A stretch of DNA of 64,000 nt. Source: Distichodus sexfasciatus. Taxonomy: Eukaryota; Chordata; Actinopteri; Characiformes; Distichodontidae. The stretch is taken from the NCBI GenBank assembly GCA_032718565.1, contig JAVGVS010000108.1:318501-382500 (forward strand). Direction: 5' to 3'. The translations under genes and the position numbers were made by a program. Shown here piece after piece: positions 1 to 12,775 of the stretch. The notes beneath the pieces were generated by a model. The model worked only from the letters and a program-made list of their open reading frames with translations. It was not told the origin of the DNA and searched no databases. How positions within the stretch are numbered: position 1 is the stretch's first letter; every line of letters starts with the position of its first letter.

Positions 1-462
1 TAAATGTACATATCTAAGCTTATATGAATACTGTTGATCACAGCATATTTTGCTCAGGCAGCTTTTCTAAGATTCTGTTTCCATTTCTTCATTTTAGGTC
101 CAAGGAAAGATCCCAGATGTTGCTTTCATAAAGTGATTTTTTTTTTTTTTTATGTGAATTGAACATCATGTTCACTTGGTGTTTGTAGTTTATATAATTG
201 AAATACCGATTCATTTAATTTTGGTGCTGCCTTACAGTAAAATATCTACAAATTATTCAGATATACACATGTATAGGCTTACTGTATGTGACTAGCTACT
301 ATGAAGGAGAGAAGTAAGCAGTGATTTCTGTTAATCCAGTAAAAGTAATTTTTGATTAAAAGGTTTTATGAAAAACACTGCTGCTGAACTGTTTACATCA
401 AACCATGTTGCATGAAAAAATGAAACAATATATAAATTGTTTACACAGATAGCTTTCAGAAC

Positions 463-468
463 TTTATT
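463..468 (-). other. prdx5: Candidate prdx5 polyadenylation signal
   Basis: The minus strand reads AATAAA here, about 300 bases after the prdx5 stop codon. It would give a 3' UTR of roughly 320 bases. No other convincing signal lies closer to the stop. Confidence 0.6.
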
Positions 469-764
469 GCTGTAGGATAACAGTCCTAAAGGTGCTATAT
501 GCAGACATTGTGCGCTTTAACTTTTTCCACATTGTGCGTTGAAATTGATTTCCAGCTCTTTTTATAATTAAGCTTTTCAGCTTTTTTCTGAGCTTTGTAA
601 GTATCCTCACACTGATTGTCTACTACAGCCCACGCACCTCTTGGCCTGGGGTTTTGAACAACAGAACTACAGACATTGATCAGTGAACAGTTTCTTTGGC
701 TACAGTATTTAGGGATGAATATAACTATAAATGGAGGGTGTCAGGTGCTTGGTGCAAGTCATAA

Positions 765-3419
765 TTAGACCAGTTCAGAGAGGACACTGGAGGCCAGGCT
801 GCAGGTGAGGCCTGTACCATCAGGCTCCACGTTGAGCTTCTTCACCACACCGTCCTCCACCAGCATAGCATACCTGGGCACACATTTTTTGATAATGTTT
901 ATATTTTTCACCACTACCCGTTTCACTTTTTACAACTTTTTGTGGAGCATGAAATTCTGCAATATTTATTAAAACAAATTCTAGTGCAGAGCTGTGTTGT
1001 TGAGCAAGGCCCTTCACTCCAAATTGAAGGCCATTCTAAGGATTTGCCAAAGCAAAAAATCTTGGTTAAGAGCAATATGCTCATTATAAAGGCATATCAG
1101 GGAAAGTCTTACCTTTTGGATCTCTTGTTCCCAAGCACCTGCACAAGCTCCTCCTTATCCAGAAGAAGATCCACGGCCTGAAAAGAAAGTCTAAAGTTCC
1201 AGCTTATACTGTCACAAATAAAACTTTATGGAGAAGGGTGTCACTTACACCACTACATATAAAACTCAAAAGTCCAGTAGTGGTCAGAATTTCCTCATTG
1301 GGGATTTCCATATACTTATCATGTGCAAGATCATGGGACCTCTTACCGCAGTAAAAGCTCCTGTGGGATCTGCCAACATTCGAACCTGCAATTAAATAAA
1401 CAACTTTGGCAATAAAATTTTGTCAGTTTCAGAAATGGAAAAACTAGAGATGTTTCCTAGTGATTCTTGGAAATGGAAAAAGATTCAGTGAAGTCAACTG
1501 ACAGTTGACCAGGCTGCCAAACTGGTTGTGCATCATTTACTCACTGTTTTCTTAGAACATATTCCTATCAGATATGGGCTACTGATTTATGAAAACTTTA
1601 TGAATCCAAATGGTTTCCCCCTCCTCACCTTGCCTTCAGTGCCATGCTCCTTGCCCCATGCAGCCATGACAAATGCATCATTCACAGAGATGCATGCCAA
1701 CTCCTCCACCCCTTTGCTCTTCAGTTGTTCAGCCTGCTCCACAAACCCTGGGAGGTGAGTCTGAAAGATAAGTGGGGGAAAACCTCAATTGTATTTTTAA
1801 ATCTTTATTGGGTTGGTCCCTGCCTTGCGCCCATAGTTCCGGGGACAGCCCCCCGCGACCCCAGTTGGGATTATTTGTAGAATGAATGAATGAATCATTT
1901 ATTCCTTTGATTAATATTAAACTGCAGACCTTCCAGCTTATGACAGAACACAATCAAGACAACATGCATGCAACAAGATCCTTCCTTGTAACCGAAAACT
2001 ACAGTTCATTCCAGGTGAAAAGTAGGTTGAGCTCGTGTCTTAAGGCTTTGTGCCTACCTTAGAGCATCCTGGAGTAAATGCCCCTGGCACTGCAAACAAA
2101 ACGCCTTTTTTCCCTTTGAAAAGCTGGTCCATAGACACTTTATTGCCTGGTTCTCCTTCCTGGACCTCCACAGCTGGGAGACTTTTTCCAACCTGAGGAA
2201 AAATAGTATATGGATGACGGGAAAAGAGATTAAAACAAGATTTGAGTTGCCAAGAGTCAAGCTACTGTCACAGATGTGCAAGTCAATTTTTTCACTGCTA
2301 TGTTCATATTCCATAATGCTTTATCTATTTATATTAGTTTCCTGTATATATCTTTTTAGTTGTAATGTCTTGCACTTAACACCAAAGCAAATTCCTTGTA
2401 TGGGAGAACGTACTTGGCAATAAACATCATTCTGATTCTGATTAAATTGGTTTTAACTGCTTTCCAGAGACTGCAATGACAAATCACTCACTTTCACATT
2501 CACCTTTCATTTAACAGCACATTATAGCGGCGTAATAATTACATTAGAAAATACAAAAGAGCAACACCAGATAGTAAGTGAGATGTGACAGAGCAAATCA
2601 ACAATACACAGTGCCTATCAATAATAATCGTTAATAATAGTTTTTGTAGGATTACAGGACCAGTATAGGCAATTACAGACCACGTTGAGAACAGCAGAAG
2701 TTTTGTCGTCTGCATTATTATTTTTGGTAAAATATGCAATTAGCAAACAAATGGAAAAACAGAGGTAAAACAGTAATTTGTTTCGACGCACGTCATAAAT
2801 GATTATTTAACGTGTTAGTGTGTTTGTATTTCTTATGCAATATAACGGTTACGGAGCTAAGTCGACGCTGTTACGTAAAACATTTTATGTGTGGCACGAT
2901 ATGCAGTTGAGATTTTATGTAAAATAATAGCTCTCAAATTAAACGCATTCATCGACCATTTTGAAGAAAACACAAACACAATACTCCCAAATTCGTATTC
3001 GTTGCGAAATATCGGTCGAGGCCCTGTCAGGAGACTGCCATTAAAGGGAGACGCCACCCAAAAAGATACGGTCGCTAACGTTGAATTAAACACAACGGGG
3101 CGAGTAGCTGAGTCTGTCTTTAGTTCATATCGTTATTGAGCTCAGGTTAAAGCTCTCTCGGACGTACTAACTGCCCCTTCAGCCGTCGTTCACCGTTAGC
3201 GACGACGACGACGACAGTGTTTTTGGGTGGAGTGTCCCTTTAACAGGGAAGCGTAACGCAGTTAAATGGCCTCCGTGTTTAAGCACCGCGTCTCGCGCTC
3301 TAACGCGGGTGTGCGCGGGTTACCTGGATCGGCATGTTGACGGCGCGTGCCACGTGAAGCGCTCTGATGCTGCCGCGCGCAGAACCGCGTCCCGTCACGA
3401 GCACAGCGGAAATCATCAT
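765..3419 (-). CDS. prdx5: Peroxiredoxin-5 (six coding exons)
   Basis: Atypical 2-Cys peroxiredoxin that reduces hydrogen peroxide, alkyl hydroperoxides and peroxynitrite in mitochondria, peroxisomes and cytosol. Coding exons, in transcript order: 3324-3419, 2058-2192, 1629-1760, 1347-1385, 1113-1177, 765-873. All have GT/AG borders and compatible phases, giving 191 residues. The peroxidatic Cys lies in PGAFTPGCSK in exon 2, and the resolving Cys in DGTGLTCSLA in the last exon. The first 32 residues are Arg-rich and lack acids, as expected of a mitochondrial presequence, and precede the conserved MPIQVGKSLPAVEV. I start at the ATG pair ending at 3419, because the upstream in-frame ATG lies in a GA microsatellite. 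The protein ends SELV, so the usual peroxisomal tripeptide is not terminal. Intron 1 carries a MITE and a LINE tail. Neighbour esrra matches human 11q13 order. Confidence 0.95.
1816..1900 (+). repeat. Fragment of a widespread teleost repeat ending in GAAT microsatellite
   Basis: The stretch runs from a 'tgccttgcgccc' block through a 'ccccgcgacccc' block and ends in (GAAT)n. This is the common fish interspersed-repeat sequence that is usually followed by tetranucleotide repeats. It lies in prdx5 intron 2. Confidence 0.6.
2290..2445 (+). mobile_element. LINE-like 3' end in prdx5 intron 1
   Basis: AT-rich 3' UTR-like sequence ('gtcttgcacttaac') ends in an AATAAA-type motif followed by a short tandem tail (ctgatt repeated). 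That is the usual 3' end of CR1/L2/Rex-type non-LTR retrotransposons in fish. No reverse transcriptase reading frame is present, so it is a 5'-truncated copy. Confidence 0.5.
3045..3239. mobile_element. 195 bp Kolobok-like MITE with TTAA target duplication
   Basis: The inverted ends AGGGAGACGCCACCCAAAAA and, reversed from the other side, AGGGACACTCCACCCAAAAA are flanked by TTAA at 3041-3044 and 3240-3243. An inner inverted pair (gtcgctaacg / cgttagcgac) and a (CGA)n run lie inside. TTAA duplication with AGGG ends fits Kolobok-type MITEs; piggyBac-derived elements also use TTAA. It has no coding capacity and sits in prdx5 intron 1, about 85 bases downstream of exon 1. Confidence 0.75.
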
Positions 3420-3454
3420 CACGGCTTTATATACGGGGAGGAAACGACGGCGTT

Positions 3455-3467
3455 GAGGAGAGAGGGA

Positions 3468-3513
<46 letters not shown>

Positions 3514-3574
3514 TAAGACAACTCATCCGATTAGTTCTCCGCCTCACGGCAAGAGGGAGTTAGGAGAGAGGAGG

Positions 3575-3608
<34 letters not shown>

Positions 3609-3683
3609 ACGGAGTGTGTGAGGGGGCGAAAGAGGGAGGGGGTGGAAGAGTGAGGGTGACATAGGCAGAGAGAGTGTGTAAGG

Positions 3684-3714
<31 letters not shown>

Positions 3715-3787
3715 TAACGGAGTGTGTGAGGGGGCGGAAGAGTGAGGGTGACATAGGCAGAGAGTGTGTGTGTAAGGGAGAGTGTGT

Positions 3788-3822
<35 letters not shown>

Positions 3823-3960
3823 GGAGAGTGAGGGCGATAGAGGGATGGAAAGGAAGTATGGGAGAAGAGAACGAGTGTGTGAGCAAGAGACGTTTGAGGG
3901 GAGAGAATTAATGTGTGTGTGTGTGTGTGTGGGGGGGGAGTGATAGAGGGGAGAGAGATT
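3455..3960. repeat. Polypurine GA/GT tract with tandem duplications at the prdx5 5' end
   Basis: About 500 bases in which the plus strand is almost pure purine: (GA)n at 3477-3510, 3578-3606 and 3789-3818, plus (GT)n at 3912-3930. A segment beginning 'agtaacggagtgtgtgaggg' occurs twice, at about 3605 and 3714, so the tract grew by a roughly 110-base tandem duplication. It lies immediately upstream of the prdx5 start codon. The reading frames across it are repeat artefacts. Confidence 0.85.
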
Positions 3961-6900
3961 TTATTAATGCAAAATACTTATAATTTAGTATTTTTGGTGA
4001 GGATTATTTTTGTACTGATGTTTGGTTCGTCTTTAACCTTTATTTGTGGATGTCAGGGTCCACACAGTGGCGCTGTTTGACCTCAAATACCCCAAACTCA
4101 TTCTACGTTTACAATTCCATACCTGCAAACACTAAAAGTAAAATTATTTGAGCATAAAAACAGTGTTGATGTAATGATGCGTATCATCTACTTACAGATC
4201 AGTTTATATGTTAAAGAGTGTTCACTCCCATATCTACTTGCCTTATGATGCTTTAAACTGTGAATTTTTGATCAGAAGTAGTAAAGCCTTTTCCCTAGTG
4301 CACGGACACGTAATAAAAGACGGACCCAATAGCAAATACTGACGTGTTAATTTATTACAAAACACATGACACCAACAATATCTTAAAATACCCCTATATT
4401 CCTGTGGTGTTTTAGTGTTTGTCTGTTTTTCACAGTGATTTATTAGGAACAAGTTGCTGAAATATAGTTACTACTGCTGAAGCATTTAGCTTAAAAAAAA
4501 CAGCACACACAGACATTCACAATCATTAGACAAACCCAAAATAATATTAATAAACATCAGCAAATTGAGTAAAAAATAGAATTTAATCTTTTAAATACAA
4601 CATTTTAAAATACAAACATTGATTTGTTCTTTACCTTATCATAAGCTTCATTGTTTCTATGGATTATCACTGTTATTACTGCTGAGGTTTGATTTACAGT
4701 ATGTCACTATACAGAGAAATGTTTTGGTAAATTCTCGTATTGCTCATTTACATAAATATACACAGAGACACTAACAGCTACCCATGACCTTAAATGATCT
4801 CTAAATCAAGTGATGCCCTCAAAATTTCTTCTAACGTCGACAGTGACAAAACGGCATCGTATAACGCTGATCATAATGAAACACTAATGTAATATATTTA
4901 TTATAGTTGCTATTATTTTTAGCATTGACACAAACATTGACATTTTTACAACTTTCTTTGAATGGACCCAGACATCCACAGTTATGTACACAACTTTTCG
5001 CATCCCAAAACCCACTGACAGAGAGACATGTTTATCCCTGTATATAAAAGTGTGGAAACACGTCATAGAAAACCTGTTCAACTAACTACAATGGATTTTA
5101 GTGTTGGTTAGTTTTTAATACCATAGACCGAACAACATGAAAATGTTATTGATGGAAAAAGTTCATCTAAGTAGAACCCAGATGTTGACCCATCAGCAGG
5201 ACCGATGACGTTTGTTAAAAAAAAGTAAGTCTTGCAGTGTTTAACACTATATCTATTGAGTGTGTAAATCTGCAAAACTGCATTATTAGTAGCTCACATA
5301 CAAAAGAAAAATGCCTTTCCCTGGCTATCTTCAGTTAATTTATGCTTGCAAATCCAAAGCTTTTTAATAAATGAAAAAACCCTAAAAACACTATCATTTT
5401 ACAGCATTCACCCAAACACGCTGCTTATTTCAGTACCAAACCTGAGGCTGTGTGTAACATTATACGGAAAGTCTATGTTCAAGTCAGCCAAGACACAACA
5501 ATCTGCAAAGAAGCTCGAGTTAGTGGAACAAAAGAGACAAAATCAAGCATCTCTTACTCTACTTGTCAGGGTAATTTCTGCTGGTTATTCTCTCAGAAAG
5601 CTTATTACTGAACTAGACAAGGTTTATATTATTATAGATTTTCAATTGTCCATCATTGTCCAAAGTTTCGAACTGTCTGTATACCGGATCCTTCCTTTTC
5701 ATCTTGTAAAGAACAATTTCTAGCACTGCGATGGGCACGTACGACCACTACTATAAACATACAGCTCAAAAACATGACTTGAAGCCACAGACGCCTGAAA
5801 ACTGATGACCAGTGGTTTGATGTATTATTTGATGTATTATTTATTCTGCCTTGGCCAGGACGGCAATTGGCTTTTCATCCTAATGTGAAGCTTTCAAATT
5901 CGAACCAGAAATGAAAAGGTAGCAGAGTTGTAGGGCTCTGAATATGATTGCATATAATCCCAGACAAATGTATGCAAACAAATGTCAGGAAAAAAATGTC
6001 TCTAAAACAGCAGTGATAATAAAATAATAAAATAACGGTGTCGGGCTGAAAGGCGTCGCTCGGACCACGTTTTGTGAGGCTCTTCATGTTGTATCAAAGG
6101 TTGCTCTTGTTTAAAGAGGTGAGCAGTTCGTCCAGTCACAGCACACAAGCTCCTGGTTGAAAAAAGTGACCGATTGCGGCCATCTATTGCGTCCACGTGT
6201 GTGGTGAGGATTCAAGTTCACATTTTCAGTTTCAAGTCCACAGATCTTCTACAGCCAAAACACAGATCAGCTCCTCGCTCAGAGTTTGCAAGGATTTGAA
6301 AGGTTTCTCCTCGGCCTTTTAGCAGAAAAACTCCAACAGCAATAGCTCCCGCAATGGTGGCCAGTGTAATGTAGAATTTATTGGTCACCTGAAGAATTTG
6401 GGACATCAGTTCTAACCTCAAGCTTTGGCTCCTGAGGACGAGTTCTTTCAGGTGGAATACAAAAAAAAAGAAAAAGAAAACTCTCTCTCCCCAAAAGCCG
6501 ACTCCAAGCACAAAGCCAGCTGGCCTACCGGGGCTGAGGTTGCTCTTTACCCTGATCTAAATGCACCATCATCACTTTATTCAGACACACACACACACTG
6601 CGCTAACACAGTGTTCAGCCATTCTCACACACACATAAACACGTCACATTGCTCTAGTGGCTCAACTACAAAACAAATTCCTAAAATATTAGGCGAGTGC
6701 ATTATGTACTCTAATGAAGGAGTTCTTATGTGACAAAATTCCCTTTGTGTACCCTTGCCTTTGCTGTGCAACTACAAGCAACTACACTATCAAATTTCAA
6801 CTAGACAAAAGACCTGATCGAGCTGGCAGAGTTGACAAAACGCCTCTCCACACGGACAAACCGGATGACTTGTTGCACTTTTGTTGAGTGAAATCATAGA

Positions 6901-7835
6901 TATTGCTTCAAAATATATTGCATGTTAGAACACATACGAGATTTGTGTTAGTGTTGCACGTGTCAGCGTGTCCCGCATCAAATGTCCATTGCAGCTGACT
7001 GTAACGCTTCTCTATCTAGACAGTGGCTCTCTGTAGCTGTTTGCATTTCTCTTTGTGTCTTGTCCATTTCAAACCACCAACAATCTAATGAACAGCACTG
7101 ACGTGTCTTCTTTAGTCTCATCCTAACTGCTCTGCATGACTGTATCCAAACCCACATAGAGAGAGAGAAGATCAGAACATGGCTCTTTTTTTACATGGCT
7201 GCTAAAAATGATTACTGTATTTTTCAGTTACGTGTGGTATTCTCTATGGCTTAGATATAGACCAAAAGGTGGCGCTACCAGTAAAGGGGAGGGAATCTTG
7301 ACCAACTACTTTAAAACCAACCTGGTCTCTATACGCTTCAGGGACATTTTATATAATAGTAGCATAACGCATTTACACGTCTAAGCTTATACTGTTTGAA
7401 GGTTTCCATAGTAACAAAAAAAAGTATTAACATGACTGTTGTCCACCAACCATAACTTCTAGATTTTTTTGTCTCAAAAGATTTCCAAAAGTACCTAAAT
7501 CCAGTATTTAAACAGGGTTTAAGAAAACAGTCCATTTTAATCTTGCGTCAATTTTTTTTGAGAGGACAGCTTTGATCCTCTGTTTGTTATAAGTACCTCA
7601 AGTTGTGACCAATCCCCATCTCGATAGCCCCCCTCTCAAGTTTTACACTTGGATCATTTTTAAAGAGACTCTTTCATTAAAGAACCGATATCTTCTAGCC
7701 TTTCAGCCCTCTCACCTGCATTTAACAACAAAAAAGGCTTCCTCGTTTAAAACCAAGACTAATCATACTTTCTCCCGCCGAGTCTAATTCTCTCCTTTCT
7801 CTTGTTTGCTCGCCCGTTCTTCATGGCCTTCCTCG
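3961..7835. other. Intergenic stretch between prdx5 and esrra, including the probable esrra 3' UTR
   Basis: No convincing exon. The part nearest 7835 is probably esrra 3' UTR, and several minus-strand AATAAA signals occur (for example near 5837). A minus-strand frame at about 6218-6390 encodes one hydrophobic segment after a possible acceptor, but I could not match it to a family or find partner exons. Confidence 0.5.
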
Positions 7836-10800
7836 CTAGGGGGAGTCCATCATGGCCTCCAGCATCTCCAGGAAGAGTTTGTGCATGGGCACACCGCCGC
7901 GGGTCTTGATGCTGTAGAAGGTGGTGAGGGCACGGTTGGCCGTCTGGCGCAGGAGTGGGAGCGTGAGGAGGAGACGGCCGGCGCGCTGAGGATCGTCCGG
8001 GTGCTGCTGCACCTCCAGCTCCAGAAGGGCCTGGTGAAGAAGATCTCTCAGCTTCTGCACAGCCTCCATGTCCTCAATGTAGACAGAGTCTGAAAGAAAA
8101 AGAGACTTCAGTCATGCATTGAAAAAGGGCGAGGGGGTTGCTTGTTATGTGTTCACATAAAGAAGGAGGCTAGAATGTCACATGACAGTGTTAGTACTAC
8201 AAATATAGCAACTTTGGACCATTTGGAAATTGTTTACAGTGTGATATTCTAGAGCTTTCCAGTTTAGGGTTTAACCTGCCCCAACATACTGTTCAGTTAA
8301 TCAATATGCAGCAATGTGGTAGCGTAGTGGTTAGGGAGTTCGAAGCTTTGAATCCTGCACCAGTAAAGGTGACACTGAGGTACTAATGAGCAAGGTACTA
8401 ATACCCTAAGCACTGCTCTCTGGGCATTGCCCTTGTTAGCTGCCCACTGCTCCTTCACAGATGGGTCAAATGTAGAGGTCACATTTGGTTGTGGTGCACT
8501 GTGTGCTGTAGTGTGTTGACAATGATAAACAATCCCTCACTTTCAATTACTTTCAACTTCATTTAAATGAGTGGTTTTTACATAAAACAATATCCATCTC
8601 TGAAGCCTTAAATAGTAACATTATGTTCTCTTTACAACTAGGAAAAAGCTGAAGAAGGGATGTTAAATTCTCTCGAGACTAACTCTGATGGCAAAACTGC
8701 ACCATTCACAATTAAAAGGATCTTCAGGACCACCTGAAAAAAGGTCTACTTTTAAAATTGCTAAACCCTGTTAGCATCATCAGGATGAGTCATTACACCG
8801 CATTGTGCTGCAGTCATCCAGGATCTGCCACAGAGAACCACGTCTGAAATTAAACTGGGGCTCACCCGAGTTGGTGAGAGCGATAGCCTTGAGCATGACA
8901 AACTCCTCGCGGTCGAGCTGCAGTGCCCTGAAGCGCCGTGCCAGCTGGCAGATGGCAGCGTTGAGCTCGGTCAGGCCGGCCACGCGCGACATTTCCTCAT
9001 CCAGCACGAAGTCTTCTGCGAATACCACCTCGTCCTCGCAGCCCAGAGAGCGGTATGCAACGCCCAGCACCAGCACCTCTAACCACACCGATTGCAGCAC
9101 CGACATCTGGTCAGCCAGAGACAGGGACAGGAAGCCTGCGCAGGAGGTACAGCAAAAAAGGTTATTTAATGGCGATCGTCAACTAAAAAATTACACATTT
9201 CAAAACATATAAATTTTAATTGTGTATACTAAGATTTACAAAAATTGAATTGTTCATTTGTTTAATAAATTGATTCAAAGCAATCTTAATAAATGCTTAA
9301 AATAAATGTAAACTAAATGTATAAATATAAATAAATACAGTGCATTTATAATGTACATTACATACATTTATTTTCCTGGATTTAATAGCACTTCAATTTA
9401 ATTAAATTAAATTTGATTGACTTTTTGATTTTGTTAAACTTTAACGAGTTCATTGCCTCACAGCAAAGACTGAGTGAGAAAAGCTTGCTGTAGGTCTGCA
9501 CAGCAATCTTCAAAATGTCTTGGCACTTAAAGAGGAATGAAGGAATGACAATACTTCAACCTAATTTAGAGCACTCTTCAAAATAGCTAACAATGTACAT
9601 GCCAGTGAGTTCATTGCCTCGCAGGAAAGAGAGAAAGAAAGGGGAGCTTTGCTGTGGGTCTGGACGGCAATTAAATGGGTAAAAAAACCTCCCACGTTTG
9701 GTCTCTGGCTTCCCACCTGCAGCTCTGCTCTCAATTACAGGCCCTGTTTCCTACAGGAACCTGTTTCTCCACAGCGAGGCGTGCGATTACTCAGCACGTC
9801 GCTGCGTCTCTCTGTGGCACGGTGAGAGGAGGGCAGTCAAAAGACGTCCAGTTTGCCGTTGCCCTTCCCGGGCGACCTTTTAACGGCTTTAGGAAAGGCT
9901 AGCTAGTCATTAATGCCTTTATGTCCAGACCCTTTCTTCTGTACTCTTCATGTGCTCACCGGGGACGTGCTTGGCCCAACCGATAATGACGACGAGCTCA
10001 CGGTCGGCCAGGTCGCACAGTGTGGTGAGGGTGCGCTGAGCCGTGTCAGGCTGCAGGGGGTCCGGCATGGCGAACAACTTTTCGGGTTCGGCCACCATTA
10101 GGTGGGACACAATGATGCTGGGGGAGCCTAAGAGAGACGGAAAATTAAGGTGGGAACATGGTAATTATGACACTGCCAAACTATGGTAATCTTTGATTAT
10201 AACTATGGCATAGAGTGTACTTCTTTTTATTTAGAATATGATATATCAAGGGACAACGATAAAATAATCTTACCTCTTTCTCCTTCTTTCTTTATAGGTA
10301 TTGGGGCACTCTGATACGTAGCATTCTCCACTTCTGGCCGTCTCTTGTATTTCTGCCTGCCACCTCTGACCCTGTCCAGACGGACTCCTGCAGCACCAAA
10401 AGGTTTTGTGGGCACTTAACACATTTATGGAATCATAAAATCTGTGCTTACACGAAGCCTAGAATTCTGAAAAATATCAGATTAATTGCCTAATTCAAAT
10501 AAACTGTCTCATGAGGCCATGTTAGTTGTAATGATATGTGCCAATGCAGCTGAAAATTTTGCATACAGAATCTTAGGGCCATTTCTGCTTTCTGACAAAC
10601 TTCTTGTTATGGTTATGCTCACACAACGCATTTTCATACGCATATGCACAAATTTGAATCGGATTAGAACTTGTTCTTGTAAACAGTATTTTATCTTCTA
10701 ATTTCCTGACTAACAATTTGTTTCAGTATGTAATTAGAAAAAATTACATGAAACCACTGCAAATATTAGGACGGCTTCATGAATTGGTTAAGAGACGGTT

Positions 10801-11716
10801 CTAGGTCATTCCAGGTCATTGCCTTCTAAAAATCATGAGACATTATAGAATAACACAGCATGCTGTACTGTCAACTCACCTTCTTTGAGCATGCCCACTT
10901 TGAGGCACTTTGTGAAGCGGCACGCCTGGCAGGCCTTCCTGCGCCTCTTGGTGATCTCACACACATTGGATGCAGGACAGCTGTACTCAATGTTGCCTGG
11001 AGTCATAAGAGGAGAAACAAGGACTGGTATAAGTTTAAGAATTTAGAATTTTCCTTGTTCTACTTCAGTGGTTCCCATTTGTACAATATTTTCACATAAA
11101 CATTTCCACTGGAACTACTGGTGGAGGTTTGGGCCAAACATGGTCATTATGATTAATTTGTGTTTTAAAAAATCATGTGCATGAATGTGAATGCTCCCAG
11201 CCTTACTCTCAACATATTTTCTCATAAATGAGATTTAAAATTAAAACAGCTCCTCATGAGAAAAAAATAACCACTGGCTTAAGCAAATGGCGTTGTTGTG
11301 CCCGTGAAATGGCATGGCTGCCGTGTATGCTCACCCTGGATGGTTCTCTTGAAGAAGGCCTTGCAGGCTTCGCAGGAGGCCACGCCATAGTGGTAGCCAG
11401 AGGCCACATCTCCGCACACCAGGCAGAGTCTTTTCGGGAGGGTGCTGAGTGCGTACTTGCAGCGTCCTCCCCCACTTCCCGTCGAGCCCTCGTCCGCACC
11501 ATCCGCCACATCCTCCTTAAAGTGGCACCGGAGGGCTGGGCTGTATGTGGGCGAGGAGTAGCGTCCGACGCCATCCCCCCGGAGGCCTCCTCCGCCGCTG
11601 TGTGAGGAGTCTGAGGAGGCGCCGCCTGGGCTAGTCCTTCCCCCGCCGCCTCCGCCCTCTGGACTGCTCGGCTCCGCCTTTATGTGCAGGTCGGAGCGCC
11701 GCTCTCTGGAAGACAT
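7836..11716 (-). CDS. esrra: Estrogen-related receptor alpha (six coding exons)
   Basis: Orphan nuclear receptor that binds TCAAGGTCA-type sites as monomer or dimer and drives mitochondrial and energy-metabolism genes with PGC-1 coactivators. Coding exons: 11335-11716, 10880-10996, 10274-10387, 9960-10127, 8866-9135, 7836-8089. Phases agree throughout and give 434 residues (human 423). The N-terminus has IKAEPSSP, a phosphorylation-dependent sumoylation motif, then a Gly/Ser-rich stretch. The first zinc finger holds CLVCGDVASGYHYG and the P-box CEACKAFFKR. The second finger (NIEYSCPASNVCEITKRRR) starts exon 2. Exons 4-6 form the ligand-binding domain, ending in the AF-2 helix LFLEMLEAMMDSP. 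The ATG lies 5 bases after a splice acceptor, so the 5' UTR is mostly in upstream non-coding exon(s). Alpha rather than beta/gamma follows from the N-terminus and the neighbours prdx5 and kcnk4. Confidence 0.96.
8318..8540 (+). repeat. tRNA-derived SINE
   Basis: Starts with an A-box-like 'tagcgtagtggttaggg' and B-box-like 'ttcgaagctttgaatcc', followed by a body containing 'aaatgtagaggtcacattt' and 'gtggtgcactgtg'. The same body occurs in reverse at 14150-14345. It lies in the last esrra intron. Confidence 0.65.
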
Positions 11717-12634
11717 AATATCTGCGAGCGAGAGAGAGAGAGATTGTTTAGACACATTTAAATAACATTATAAACCATATTTTTGTTGGCGTTTTGTGAC
11801 TTGACGTGAATGGAAGTGATGTGTTAAATTGTCATATGATACTTTCTCATACCGATTGCTGGCTCCTGAATTGAATCGAATCATAATCGTATTGTAGCAG
11901 ACATTGTGATATTGACAGACATTGGATCGTTGTCCATTTAATATATAATATTGCATGGAGACGAATCTTGTGATTTACAATCCTAGTGTTTGCAGAACAC
12001 ACTGACTTCCACAGAGTCTGTCCATAATCCCAACACATTGGCCTCTGCCCATGGCAGATTAGGGTCATTAATCCAAGGCAGAGGAGAGACAATCCTCTAA
12101 TTACACATCCAAAAGAAGTCAGGCAGAGACCACAAAGACACTGTGACCTCTGGCCTTTTTCATAGAACTGCTGATCTTTTACTTTCAAAACTGTTAGTAA
12201 AGACATTACTAAATATCAGATTGCACAAAGCAGACTGAATTGCCAAACAGGGAGCATCAGTTTCACATTGACAGTAGGAGGCAGAGTAACTTGGGAGCAT
12301 TAGATGAGCACACTCATAGGCTCCATTAGCCTATTAACAACCAAAACTGTGGACGAAACCAAAATGCTTTTTCCATGAAACCATATGAAAGCAGCTAACT
12401 TTTTAGGAAGAAAATATAAATAAAAACAAAATGTAGAAATTATGTGAATTAGTATGGCTCTCTGACTGTATCTACAGAGTAACTTCACATTCTTCACCAT
12501 TTTTACACAGCAGAGTCCACAGCAGTCAAAAATGGTGAAACTCAGGGGAGTGTACATAGTGTAACCATGGCCCAATGCCTTTCATCAGCTGAACACTCGG
12601 CAATCTATCTAATCCAAAACTTGCGCAACTCCTG

Positions 12635-12775
12635 AACTTTGACATTATGTACACTTACACACGTTTAGTATCTTTGTGGTATCCTTCCATTAACATCCGT
12701 AATTACTAGATGAAAATATTTCTACATCTCAGTTTAACTTTAACCTCAGTAACCAAAGACAAATATTCTGAAATA
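12635..12775 (-). repeat. Degraded copy of the telomere-like fish repeat
   Basis: Shares 'ttccattaacatccgtaatt' style text, 'actagatg' and 'taacctcagtaaccaaa' with the better copies at 24163-24435 (opposite strand) and 44307-44520 (same orientation). It is diverged and lacks the flanking GT/CA microsatellite. Confidence 0.5.

Noticed and set aside
3300..3911. Open frames with long Ser-Leu or Arg-Glu repeats on both strands
   Set aside because: They are translations of GA/CT microsatellites; only the exon 1 segment of prdx5 is real.
5346..5723. 125-codon plus-strand frame
   Set aside because: Low complexity match to nothing known, AT-rich, no splice or promoter context; probably chance.
6218..6511. 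Minus-strand frame with a hydrophobic segment (FYITLATIAGAIAVGVFLL)
   Set aside because: Could be a tail-anchored protein exon, but no partner exons, start or family match was found; it probably lies in esrra 3' flank.
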